From Nitrosomonas supralitoralis (GTDB lineage Bacteria > Pseudomonadota > Gammaproteobacteria > Burkholderiales > Nitrosomonadaceae): a stretch of DNA of 41,486 bases. The notes beneath the pieces are model-generated. The model ran no database searches and was not told where the DNA came from. It was given only the letters and a program-made list of their open reading frames with translations. Positions 1 through 7,292 of this stretch are shown piece by piece. How positions within the stretch are numbered: position 1 is the first letter of the stretch; each line of letters begins with the position of its first letter. Location of the stretch: NCBI RefSeq assembly GCF_003011925.2, contig NZ_PXXU01000030.1, forward strand, positions 1-41,486. The letters are read 5' to 3'. A program made the translations under genes and the position numbers.

Positions 1-233
1 CGATTACCTCTTTTCATACCACTTTGCTCCATCACGGCATGATCATCGTGGGTGTTCCCTATTCCTGCCAGGAGATCATGAACATGAGTGAAATCACCGG
101 CGGGTCGCCTTACGGAGCAAGCACGTTGGCCGGTGGCGATGGCAAACGCCTGCCATCAGACAATGAAATAAAAATTGCACGCTTCCAGGGTGCTCATGTC
201 GCGCAAGTAGCCAGCAAATTATGCCGCGAATAG
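1..233 (+). CDS. wrbA: NAD(P)H:quinone oxidoreductase WrbA, C-terminal part
   Basis: This is the end of a flavodoxin-like NAD(P)H:quinone oxidoreductase; its start lies left of the window. The open frame runs from base 3 and already encodes family residues ([10 protein letters not shown], then IIVGVPYS) before the first in-window ATG. The following tract [20 protein letters not shown] (here [16 protein letters not shown]) and the C-terminal helix with [12 protein letters not shown] are typical of WrbA, a tetrameric FMN protein that reduces quinones by two electrons and limits oxidative stress. About 77 residues of a roughly 200-residue family are seen. The gene ends about 70 bp before the dioxygenase gene, so co-transcription is possible but not shown. 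Identity is confident for the family; the upstream part cannot be judged. Confidence 0.85.
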   Translation, partial: ITSFHTTLLHHGMIIVGVPYSCQEIMNMSEITGGSPYGASTLAGGDGKRLPSDNEIKIARFQGAHVAQVASKLCRE

Positions 234-301
234 GTCATTAAAATAATACTACACCGGCTTAACCAAATGCTCGCGTTCTCCATTAATGGAAGTTCTTTAC
301 G

Positions 302-1123
302 ATGACAAGCCAAGTATCACAATCGCTTTCACCCGTTCTGTATTTACCGCACGGCGGTGGTCCATTACCTATTCTTGGTGACAGAGGGCATGAAAAGATG
401 GTTTCTTTTCTTAAAGAAATTGCCAGTGAACTGGGTGAGCCATCAGCGATTTTAGTTATCAGTGCTCACTGGGAAGAAGACCAAGCAACGATAACAAGTG
501 GTAATCATCCTGAAATAATTTATGACTATTATGGATTTCCTGCCGAAGCTTATGAGATTCAGTATGCTGCAGCTGGTCATCCGGAGTTAGCAAAAGATAT
601 CTTTGAGTTGATAGCAGAGAATGGTATTCCAGCGAAACTTGATGACCGGCGAGGTTTTGATCATGGGTTGTTTGTGCCGCTCAAGCTAATGTATCCGCAG
701 GCGCAAATTCCGTGCATTCAATTATCTTTACTTAAGAATTTAGATCCCGAAAAGCATATATCCCTTGGAAAAGCTATTGCTTCTGTGCGTGAAAAAAATG
801 TACTGATTGTCGGTTCAGGCATGTCGTTTCATAATTTGAAAACATTTTTCTCGAGCGATATCGATTGCAGCAAAGAAAATGAGGAATTTGATCACTGGTT
901 GATTGAAACATGTACCAGTACAGTGATTTTATCTGAAGAGCGTGAACAACGATTGATTGAATGGGAAAAGGCACCATCTGCCCGATTTTGTCATCCAACA
1001 GAAGAACATTTATTACCTTTACATGTTTGTTATGGTATCGCTTGCGCCGACACTCCAATACCAAAGGTTGTATTTAATGATGAGGTTATGGGGAGAAAAG
1101 TGACGGGCTTCCTGTGGTATTAG
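302..1123 (+). CDS. Class III extradiol dioxygenase, DODA (4,5-DOPA dioxygenase) family
   Basis: This 273-residue protein belongs to the LigB-like class III extradiol dioxygenases, single-domain DODA/YgiD type, which use a non-haem metal to open catechol rings. The visible metal or catalytic histidines are H17 in YLPHGGGP, H56 in ISAHWE, H121 in GFDHGLFVP and H177 in GMSFHNL; all four family histidines are present and the length is normal. A purine-rich GGAAG lies upstream of the ATG. The natural substrate is not deducible; E. coli YgiD acts on L-DOPA, and other members act on substituted catechols. The position just upstream of a p-cresol cluster suggests aromatic metabolism, but a 117-bp gap separates them and p-cresol routes normally use protocatechuate dioxygenases of other families. 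Confidence 0.85.
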   Translation: MTSQVSQSLSPVLYLPHGGGPLPILGDRGHEKMVSFLKEIASELGEPSAILVISAHWEEDQATITSGNHPEIIYDYYGFPAEAYEIQYAAAGHPELAKDIFELIAENGIPAKLDDRRGFDHGLFVPLKLMYPQAQIPCIQLSLLKNLDPEKHISLGKAIASVREKNVLIVGSGMSFHNLKTFFSSDIDCSKENEEFDHWLIETCTSTVILSEEREQRLIEWEKAPSARFCHPTEEHLLPLHVCYGIACADTPIPKVVFNDEVMGRKVTGFLWY

Positions 1124-1240
1124 GGTCATGGAATTTTACTGCTGATATGTTATTGTCGGCCAATCCATTATGAGTATTTGAATTAACGCCACAAAGCTGT
1201 CAGCTTATTATCAATCTTACTGAAATACTGGGGAATCAGT

Positions 1241-1570
1241 ATGAAAAAAACAAAATTGAGAAGTTGGCTATTCAGTTGTATGGTCTCAATCATTTTTGCG
1301 ACAAGCAATGCATGGTCAGCGCAAGAAGAGAAAAACAGTTCAGGCTTTGCGTGGAAGGATGGCGCAGAAATTTACGCCAAAATTTGCGCATATTGTCATG
1401 AAGCCCAAGTCGGGCCGCAAATTCGCAATCGCGAACTTCCCACAAAATATATCCGCACAATCGTTCGCAATGGAAATCGTGCCATGCCCGCCTTTCGTAT
1501 TTCAGAAATCGACGACGAGTCATTAGCAAAACTGGCGGATTTTATTTCAAAAAAAGAAGTCCCGCATTAA
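1241..1570 (+). CDS. pchC: p-cresol methylhydroxylase cytochrome c subunit
   Basis: This is a small periplasmic c-type cytochrome of 109 residues. A Sec signal peptide covers about residues 1-27 (cleavage after AWSA), followed by a single haem-binding motif C49-A-Y-C52-H53 and a Met axial ligand M82 in RAMPAF. The stretch IVRNGNRAMPAF closely matches what I remember of the PchC subunit of Pseudomonas putida p-cresol methylhydroxylase (IVRNGFRAMPAF). PchC binds the flavoprotein PchF and takes its electrons, passing them to periplasmic acceptors. The gene lies 14 bp before pchX and shares an operon with pchX, pchF and an alcohol dehydrogenase. A good GGAGG precedes the next gene, supporting translational coupling. 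The call rests on both sequence and the adjacent flavoprotein. Confidence 0.85.
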   Translation: MKKTKLRSWLFSCMVSIIFATSNAWSAQEEKNSSGFAWKDGAEIYAKICAYCHEAQVGPQIRNRELPTKYIRTIVRNGNRAMPAFRISEIDDESLAKLADFISKKEVPH

Positions 1571-1584
1571 GGAGGTCAGACCCC

Positions 1585-2532
1585 ATGAATGAAACACGAC
1601 GTAGCCTCATTAAAGGCATGCTCACTGGTGGGACCTTGTTAGCTTTCGGCATTCCTACAGTCACTCAAGCAGTATCCCTCAGCCAAACATTTTCCGGTAG
1701 TACGCGCAATTGCCAGCTGTTACTGGGGAATACCCCTCTAGACGAAGCATTCGCCAAAGGTGCTCAGACCGCTTGCACCCACTATTCCAGTTACCGTCAA
1801 GGTACATTGCCGACATTTAAATTAGAAGACGAGCTATTAACCAACCCACTACGCATCGTGGATTTATTGATGCAATCTAGTAATATGCGTTGGATTGCCA
1901 TAATGGATCATGGCAGTGCAGCCATATTCACCGAAATGGTACGGAATTTTGAAGGACGTCTGCTTTCATTGGGCTCACATTCTTCTTCATCCGGTACTGA
2001 TGCTTCCTTTCCTATGAGACATATGTGGACTACCGCAACACCGGTATACAGCGCGGGAAGATTATTGGCATCCCTGCTTACCCAAAGCCAACATGATTTC
2101 TTTATTGTCGAAAATTTTCTTGGACAAGCAGTGGTAGATAGTGCCATGAAAGACTCATCACTAGCGGGTTTTTCTTCTTATCGGCTGACTGAGCAACCCG
2201 CAACTCATTTGCATTGTGCCGGAGTTTCTCCGCTGGAAGCCAGTCAACTAATTGGCTGGAGAGCATCAGAAGATTGGAAATCAGTTTTATCCCAGAGAGA
2301 TGAATCTTCCATTGATCTCGACCAAGCAGCGACGGGCACAACAATTGAACACCTCCGATTTGACAACTGGATAGAGGCTACCGGCTATGCGGTGGTAGCT
2401 ACTGCATTGGGTATTGGAGCGAATCAAGATTCTTGTTCCAGCCGCGCATTTGTATATCGATCAGGCCACCGCTATCCGGATAATCATGGGCTTTCGGGTA
2501 AACATTTTGTTTCGTTTGTAATCGACGTGTAG
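1585..2532 (+). CDS. pchX: PchX-like exported protein of the p-cresol operon, function unknown
   Basis: This is a 315-residue protein with a twin-arginine-like leader: residues 4-9 read TRRSLIK and are followed by a hydrophobic segment to about residue 29. No enzyme motif is recognised in the mature part, which is rich in Ser and has several Cys. It sits between the cytochrome gene and the flavoprotein gene, the same place as the uncharacterised pchX of the pchACXF cluster described in Pseudomonas. The name is given on position and size, not on a confirmed alignment. An AAGGAGG Shine-Dalgarno lies 9-15 bp before the ATG. A role in export, maturation or assembly of the periplasmic PchCF complex is an inference; the Tat-type leader could serve co-export of the folded FAD protein, which has no leader of its own. 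Confidence 0.6.
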   Translation: MNETRRSLIKGMLTGGTLLAFGIPTVTQAVSLSQTFSGSTRNCQLLLGNTPLDEAFAKGAQTACTHYSSYRQGTLPTFKLEDELLTNPLRIVDLLMQSSNMRWIAIMDHGSAAIFTEMVRNFEGRLLSLGSHSSSSGTDASFPMRHMWTTATPVYSAGRLLASLLTQSQHDFFIVENFLGQAVVDSAMKDSSLAGFSSYRLTEQPATHLHCAGVSPLEASQLIGWRASEDWKSVLSQRDESSIDLDQAATGTTIEHLRFDNWIEATGYAVVATALGIGANQDSCSSRAFVYRSGHRYPDNHGLSGKHFVSFVIDV

Positions 2533-2544
2533 GGAGAACACCGC

Positions 2545-4089
2545 ATGACCAGTAAATATATCGCATTACCCAAAGGTGTATCAGAAAAAGACTTCGATGC
2601 GGCCATCAGTGATTTTCGCAAGGTACTGGGCGACGCTTCTGTACTCACCAGCGCGGAACAACTTGCACCTTACATTAAGACGATGATGCCGGTTTCCGAT
2701 GCCGAACATACCCCATCTGCAGCTCTATTGGCCACAACCGTCGAGCAGATCCAGAAAATCGTTGCGATTTGCAATCAATACAAAGTACCGATCTGGATGA
2801 TTTCCACCGGAAAAAATCTGGGCTACGGCGCCGCAGCCCCGGCGGAGCGCGGCCAGGTGGTACTTGATTTGAAGCGCATGAACCGCATTCTTGAGGTGGA
2901 CAAAGATTTAGCTTATGCCTTGGTCGAACCAGGCGTTACCTATCAGCAACTCTACGACTACATCAAAGAACACAAGCTGGGCTTATGGCTATCCATGCCC
3001 GCCCCTTCCGCCATCGCGGGACCAGTTGGTAATACGCTGGATCGTGGCGTGGGTTATACACCCTATGGCGAGCACTTTTTATTTGCTTGCGGCATGGAAG
3101 TTGTGCTGGCAAATGGAGAAGTATTGCGCACAGGCATGGGCTCGATGCCCAACTCTAACACCTGGCAGGTATTCAAATGGGGGTATGGCCCTTATCTGGA
3201 TGGCATTTTTACGCAATCCAACTATGGCATCGTAACTAAATTCGGGTTCTGGTTGATGCCTGAACCACCGGCATTCAGGCCGTTTGTCATTCAATATCAA
3301 CACGAAGAGGATATCGTGGAGATCGTGGAGACGATTCGTCCGCTGCGCATCAGTGGTGTCATACCAAACGCTGTAGTCATTGCTCATGCGCTCTATGAAG
3401 CACCCGTAAAAGCCAAGCGTAGTGATTATGTGTCCGGGCCGGGCTCGATTCCAGATGAAGCGGTGTATCAGATTATGAAAGATCACAAACTGGGCATCTG
3501 GAATGTTTATGCCGCGCTCTATGGCACGCAGGAACAAATTGATGTGAATTGGAACATCGTGACGCAAGCATTCGGTCAATCGGGCAAAGCTAAGATTCTG
3601 ACGGAACAGGAAGCAGCGGATGATCCCGCATTTGCTTATCGGGCAAAGCTCATGCGCGGAGATATGACGCTCACGGAATTTTCGTTGTATAACTGGCGTG
3701 GAGGTGGCGGGTCAATGTGGTTTGCGCCCGTCTCTCAGGCCCGTGGCAGTGAAACCCTGAAACAAATGGCTCTGACCAAGCAGATATTAGCCAAATACGG
3801 CCTGGATTATTCCGGCGAATTCATTGTCGGCATGCGAGATATGCATCATATTGTCGACGTACTGTACGACAAGACCGATCCAGAGCAGACGAAAGCGGCC
3901 TACCAGTGTTTCGATGAATTGCTGACTGAATTCTCAGCGCGAGGGTATGGGATTTATCGCGTGAACACGGCATTCATGGATAAAGTTGCTGAAACCTATG
4001 GCCCGGTGCAGAGAAGTGTTCACAAAACGCTTAAAAAAGCGCTGGATCCCAATGGCATCCTTGCGCCGGGAAAATCAGGCATACGCTAG
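2545..4089 (+). CDS. pchF: 4-cresol dehydrogenase (hydroxylating) flavoprotein subunit
   Basis: This 514-residue FAD enzyme belongs to the vanillyl-alcohol oxidase/p-cresol methylhydroxylase family. It oxidises p-cresol to 4-hydroxybenzyl alcohol and on to 4-hydroxybenzaldehyde, with water as oxygen source and the cytochrome subunit as electron acceptor. The N-terminal half has the PCMH-type FAD fold (STGKNLGYGAAAP, GNTLDRGVGYTP). The C-terminal half carries LYNWRGGGG, whose Tyr382 corresponds to the tyrosine that covalently binds FAD in P. putida PchF (Tyr384), followed by MWFAPVSQARGSE and a C-terminal LDPNGILAPGKSGI. Length is normal and the frame is intact. It lies 12 bp after pchX and 50 bp before the alcohol dehydrogenase. 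No signal peptide is seen, as is known for PchF. Confidence 0.9.
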   Translation: MTSKYIALPKGVSEKDFDAAISDFRKVLGDASVLTSAEQLAPYIKTMMPVSDAEHTPSAALLATTVEQIQKIVAICNQYKVPIWMISTGKNLGYGAAAPAERGQVVLDLKRMNRILEVDKDLAYALVEPGVTYQQLYDYIKEHKLGLWLSMPAPSAIAGPVGNTLDRGVGYTPYGEHFLFACGMEVVLANGEVLRTGMGSMPNSNTWQVFKWGYGPYLDGIFTQSNYGIVTKFGFWLMPEPPAFRPFVIQYQHEEDIVEIVETIRPLRISGVIPNAVVIAHALYEAPVKAKRSDYVSGPGSIPDEAVYQIMKDHKLGIWNVYAALYGTQEQIDVNWNIVTQAFGQSGKAKILTEQEAADDPAFAYRAKLMRGDMTLTEFSLYNWRGGGGSMWFAPVSQARGSETLKQMALTKQILAKYGLDYSGEFIVGMRDMHHIVDVLYDKTDPEQTKAAYQCFDELLTEFSARGYGIYRVNTAFMDKVAETYGPVQRSVHKTLKKALDPNGILAPGKSGIR

Positions 4090-4139
4090 CTTCATTTTGA
4101 CATTGAACAAGAAATAACGATTCCAAAGCGAAGGTGCCC

Positions 4140-5249
4140 GTGAAAAAAATTAAGGCAGCCGTTGTTCGTCAGAAGGGTGGACCTTTTCTTATCGAAGAAC
4201 TGGTGCAGGATGATCCGCGAACCGATGAAGTGCGCGTTCGCATTGTAGCGGTGGGTATGTGTCATACCGATATGGTCGCGCGCGACCAACTTTACGAAGT
4301 GCCTCTGCCGGTGGTGTTGGGGCATGAAGGCTCAGGAGTGGTCGAACAGATTGGCAGCCATGTGAAGAAAGTTTCCGTTGGCGACCATGTGGTGCTGACC
4401 TATATGTGGTGCGGCCACTGCAAGTCCTGTTTACGAGGTGATTTGACCTATTGCGAGCATTTTTATGCGTTGAATTTCAACGGTGCACGCGAGGACGGCA
4501 GCACGTCAACCTTTACAACAGGTAATACTTCAGAGCCAGTTCACGATCATTTCTTTGGGCAATCGTCGTTTGGCACATTTGCGCTCGTGCATGAGCGCAA
4601 CGTCATCAAAGTCCCCAAAGATGCGCCCTTGGAGCTTCTTGGCCCGCTGGGTTGCGGCATTCAGACCGGTGCGGGAGCTGTCATGAACGCACTTAAAGTC
4701 AACCCTGGCAGCAGTTTTGCAGCTTTTGGTGGCGGCGCAGTGGGACTTAGTGCTGTGATGGCAGCACGTGCCTCCGGCGCCACCATCATCATCTCGGCCG
4801 ATGTGGTTCCTTCGCGCTTAGCTCTGGCGATGGAACTCGGGGCAACCCATACCATTAACAGCCTGGAAACCGATCCAGTCGAAGCGGTTCGCAAAATAAC
4901 AAATGGCGGCGCTGATTTCACGCTGGAGTCGAGCGGACGCCCTGTGGTATTGCGCCAAGCCATTGATGCATTGGCTATCCGCGGGACATGCGGCATTGTC
5001 GGCGCACCTGCGTTGGGCACCGAAGCGAGCTTCGATGTAAACGGGGTGATGACGACAGGAAAACGCATTATCGGAATCATTGAAGGCGATAGCAAGCCGG
5101 ATCTTTTTATTCCAGCACTGGTTGAGCTTTATCAAAAGGAAAGATTTCCTTTTGACAAGCTGGTGAAGTTCTATTCCCTTGATCAAATCAATCAGGCCGC
5201 TGAAGATAGTGAGAAGGGCATCACGATTAAACCGATCATTCGACTCTAA
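4140..5249 (+). CDS. Zinc-dependent aryl-alcohol dehydrogenase (MDR family)
   Basis: This is a zinc-type medium-chain alcohol dehydrogenase of about 369 residues, resembling benzyl/aryl-alcohol dehydrogenases (XylB-like). Catalytic zinc ligands are C41 in GMCHTD and H62-E63 in GHEGSG, with a third Cys in GPLGCGIQTG. The structural zinc site is CGHCKSCLRG with a fourth Cys in TYCEHF. The nucleotide fold shows FGGGAVGLSAV with an Asp at the end of beta 2 (ISADV), which favours NAD. I chose GTG 4140 because GAAGG lies five bases before it; GTG 4134 is the in-frame alternative. By context it should oxidise 4-hydroxybenzyl alcohol to the aldehyde, acting with pchF. The substrate is inferred. Confidence 0.82.
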   Translation: MKKIKAAVVRQKGGPFLIEELVQDDPRTDEVRVRIVAVGMCHTDMVARDQLYEVPLPVVLGHEGSGVVEQIGSHVKKVSVGDHVVLTYMWCGHCKSCLRGDLTYCEHFYALNFNGAREDGSTSTFTTGNTSEPVHDHFFGQSSFGTFALVHERNVIKVPKDAPLELLGPLGCGIQTGAGAVMNALKVNPGSSFAAFGGGAVGLSAVMAARASGATIIISADVVPSRLALAMELGATHTINSLETDPVEAVRKITNGGADFTLESSGRPVVLRQAIDALAIRGTCGIVGAPALGTEASFDVNGVMTTGKRIIGIIEGDSKPDLFIPALVELYQKERFPFDKLVKFYSLDQINQAAEDSEKGITIKPIIRL

Positions 5250-5258
5250 TCCACAGTT

Positions 5259-5310
5259 ATGTGCTTACTTTGAGTGGATTTTCCATGTGCTTACTTTGAG
5301 TGGATTTTCC
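5259..5310 (+). repeat. Perfect 26-bp tandem duplication
   Basis: Bases 5259-5284 and 5285-5310 are identical, beginning ATGTGCTTACTT and ending GATTTTCC. The duplication lies between the alcohol dehydrogenase stop and the truncated aldehyde dehydrogenase start. It reads like a recent slippage or repair duplication in the 5' leader of the broken gene. Confidence 0.95.
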
Positions 5311-5336
5311 AAGAAAACACGCATGAGGAATGCCTT

Positions 5337-5540
5337 ATGGAAAAGAAATTAGCATCCCAATCGCCTTATTCAAATTTCGACCAACTGTTGATCAACGGTC
5401 AATGGCGCCACGGCAAGGGAGCAAAGATGCTGCGCGACCTCAATCCCTATGATGGCAGCACGCTGGCCGAAATACCCCATGCCAATCGCGATGACATGGA
5501 TGAAGCCTACCGCGGCGCAGATTATGGAGATGCGGCGTGA
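5337..5540 (+). pseudogene. Truncated aldehyde dehydrogenase (pchA-like), N-terminal fragment
   Basis: Only about 67 residues remain of an aldehyde dehydrogenase that is normally near 490 residues. The fragment shows the family N-terminus: LLINGQWRHG, then LRDLNPYDGSTLAEIP and DMDEAYRGA. After this the family match is lost and a stop follows within a few codons. The ATG at 5337 is preceded by GAGGAA at a usual distance. In p-cresol clusters the aldehyde dehydrogenase (PchA) makes 4-hydroxybenzoate, so its loss would leave the pathway at the aldehyde unless another enzyme serves. The break is followed by GGGTAGTGTAAATTTAATTG near 5548-5567, which resembles the terminal repeat of some IS256-type elements; no transposase is present, so the cause of the break is inference. 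Bases 5541-5758 hold no gene that I can support. Confidence 0.8.
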
Positions 5541-5758
5541 AGAGATTGGGTAGTGTAAATTTAATTGTGTCTGGAGTAGGCGTGTAGGATCTGATTTTGA
5601 CAGCACATATCACATGATTGCGCTCTTGATTTTGTGCTTTCTTAGAAACTGCCGATTGGCGTTGCTGGCTCACCCTTTGTCGGCATATACCCGATGTCAA
5701 TGCCCTCAGATAAGTGTGACTTTGCACATTACGAATATTTGCGACAGAACCCTCGGTT

Positions 5759-6487
5759 TTATCCTATACTTTCTTCGCTCCGTTCAACAGAAAACCGGTA
5801 ACCCGTTCCACGCACGGTTTGCACCAGACTTTCTTTAGCCACGGTTTCAAGAATTTTGCGTAGTCTGCGGATATGCACATCAACGGTGCGATCCTCGATA
5901 AAAACATGATCACCCCAGATGCGATCAAGTAATTGAGCGCGCGTGTGCACGCGTTCTTTGTACGCCATGAGAAAATGCAGCAAACGAAATTCCGTTGGAC
6001 CCAATATGATTTCTGTGAGTTTTGTAGAATCATCCTCGGAATACACATGAACCCTGTGTGTCGTAGGATCCAGTTTTAACCCACCGATCTCGATAATTTC
6101 ATCGGACATTTCGGGTAAACGTCGACGCAGCACCGCCTTAATCCGGGCAAGTAACTCACGGGGTGAAAAAGGTTTAGTAATGTAATCATCTGCGCCGGCT
6201 TCTAATCCATCAATTTTGTCGCTCTCCTGAGTCCGGGCAGTCAATATGATAATCGGAATGGTTTTGGTGCGTGCCTCACGCCTTAAACCACGCGCGAATT
6301 CTATACCGGTGATATCAGGCAGCATCCAATCCAGTAGCACGAGATCAGGCAAGACATTGTTAATCAGAAGTTTTGCATGTGCCGCGTCCCCTGCGCATAA
6401 AACTATATGACCTGCCTTTTTTAAATTAAGCGCGATCAATTCCTGAATTGCAAGTTCATCTTCTACAACCAGTATTGTTACAGCCAT
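5759..6487 (-). CDS. phoB: Phosphate regulon response regulator PhoB
   Basis: This is an OmpR/PhoB-type response regulator of 242 residues. The receiver domain (about residues 1-120) has the acidic pair E9-D10, phospho-acceptor D53 in LVLLDWMLPD and the conserved Lys in ITKPFSP. The C-terminal winged helix (about 145-235) has GPTEFRLLHFLM, RAQLLDRIWG and VDVHIRRLRKIL, and ends RGTGYRFS. LLDWMLPD is characteristic of PhoB. The ATG at 6487 has GGAG six bases upstream; a TTG at 6490 is in frame but worse placed. No phoR gene follows, which is unusual because phoB and phoR are normally adjacent. A 16/18 Pho box precedes the gene, so autoregulation is expected. The targets psiE and the Ton operon are next to it. 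Confidence 0.92.
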   Translation of the reverse strand: MAVTILVVEDELAIQELIALNLKKAGHIVLCAGDAAHAKLLINNVLPDLVLLDWMLPDITGIEFARGLRREARTKTIPIIILTARTQESDKIDGLEAGADDYITKPFSPRELLARIKAVLRRRLPEMSDEIIEIGGLKLDPTTHRVHVYSEDDSTKLTEIILGPTEFRLLHFLMAYKERVHTRAQLLDRIWGDHVFIEDRTVDVHIRRLRKILETVAKESLVQTVRGTGYRFSVERSEESIG

Positions 6488-6530
6488 CAACTACTCCATT
6501 AAAATTCATTATCAGCTATCAGATGTTGTA

Positions 6531-6564
6531 ATAATATTAATAAAGCATGACATTTTGATGACAG
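6531..6564 (-). promoter_or_regulatory. Pho box and -10 in front of phoB
   Basis: On the minus strand, 6564 down to 6547 reads CTGTCATCAAAATGTCAT, which I count as 16 of 18 matches to the Pho box consensus CTGTCATAWAWCTGTMAY. It is followed by ten bases and TATTAT (6536-6531), a -10 hexamer with 5 of 6 matches. PhoB-dependent promoters have exactly this arrangement, with the box replacing the -35. The start of transcription would fall near 6524, about 37 bases before the phoB ATG. Confidence 0.85.
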
Positions 6565-6626
6565 TCTGATGAATGTCATATATTTTTCTCCTGCAAGACT
6601 AATGGATGTATTTGATTTAAACCAAA

Positions 6627-7073
6627 TCAATCAATAGCATCAGGTGAAAAACGGATGGAAACAATACGCAGCAAAGTCAGTATGGTAATGGCAGCGATGT
6701 GGATGCCGACTTCCAGTAACGTGTACTCCTTATACCAAAGTCCGATCAATTCTCCGATCAACACTACCAGCGCAACATCCAGAATGAAAGTTACTTTTAC
6801 ACGCCCCAGTGCCAAATAGGATTGCAAGATACGTATCAGTTCCAGCAATGCCAATATCAGCACGATATCTACAATGATGCGCTCGGCAACATGCGTCCAT
6901 CCACTTTTTAGAATATCAAGCAGACTCAAAATTAAATTCAAAATACCCGCACCTATCCACGAATAGAGCGCAAGCATCAGGATACCTACAATCAATTGAA
7001 TCGCACGAATGTGCCAATTGGTATTGGTTAGCTGAAATGCGCCTTTTCTTTTTTTAATCTCGGGATTAATCAT
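6627..7073 (-). CDS. psiE: Phosphate-starvation-inducible PsiE family membrane protein
   Basis: This is a 148-residue integral membrane protein of the PsiE family. Four hydrophobic segments are visible (about residues 25-50, 65-85, 95-112 and 120-138), with the family-like stretch LELIRILQSYL between the second and third and a cytoplasmic basic N-terminus (EIKKRKG). The molecular role of PsiE is unknown; E. coli psiE is induced by phosphate starvation. Here it lies 139 bp upstream of phoB on the same strand, each with its own Pho box, and is divergent from the Ton operon. The Shine-Dalgarno before the ATG is weak. The Pho box found in front of it independently supports the family call. Confidence 0.85.
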   Translation of the reverse strand: MINPEIKKRKGAFQLTNTNWHIRAIQLIVGILMLALYSWIGAGILNLILSLLDILKSGWTHVAERIIVDIVLILALLELIRILQSYLALGRVKVTFILDVALVVLIGELIGLWYKEYTLLEVGIHIAAITILTLLRIVSIRFSPDAID

Positions 7074-7107
7074 TCTGTGATTTCGCTATTGAGTGACATG
7101 GATCCCT

Positions 7108-7141
7108 ATCTTAGCGAGGCAATATAAAAGATTTATGACAA
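7108..7141 (-). promoter_or_regulatory. Pho box and -10 in front of psiE
   Basis: On the minus strand, 7141 down to 7124 reads TTGTCATAAATCTTTTAT, which I count as 15 of 18 matches to the Pho box consensus; the first half and spacer match without a break. Ten bases later comes TAAGAT (7113-7108) as -10. Transcription would start near 7101, leaving a leader of about 27 bases before the psiE ATG. Confidence 0.78.
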
Positions 7142-7233
7142 CTTAGAAGATTGAATTCTTCAGTATTCAAGCTCATGTGTTGATTAAATAGACTCTGAAT
7201 GAGCCCGGCAGGAATTAATTAAATGACACCCAA

Positions 7234-7267
7234 TTGTCATGAAAGTGAAATATTCAACTTGTAGTAT
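7234..7267 (+). promoter_or_regulatory. Pho box and -10 in front of the Ton operon
   Basis: Bases 7234-7251 read TTGTCATGAAAGTGAAAT, which I count as 14 of 18 matches to the Pho box consensus, with a complete first half apart from its first base. Exactly ten bases later comes TAGTAT (7262-7267) as a 4/6 -10 hexamer. The start would be near 7274, ten bases before the GAGGA of the first gene. The match is weaker than the other two boxes, but its spacing is the same. It also excludes the upstream ATG at 7239 as translation start, since that lies inside the box. Confidence 0.65.
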
Positions 7268-7292
7268 GCATGAGCATTGTTATGAGGAATTT

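Noticed and set aside
3079..3579. 166-codon open frame on the minus strand inside pchF
   Set aside because: It lies wholly within the intact, strongly supported pchF gene, has no family likeness and no ribosome-binding site; it is a codon-bias shadow.
4661..5095. 144-codon minus-strand frame inside the alcohol dehydrogenase gene
   Set aside because: It is fully antisense to a complete conserved enzyme, with Pro/Ala/Thr-rich composition typical of shadow frames.
7239..7292. Upstream start of the DUF3450 gene at ATG 7239
   Set aside because: It lies inside the Pho box and upstream of the inferred transcription start, adds a non-signal-peptide extension and lacks a Shine-Dalgarno; ATG 7293 has GAGGA.
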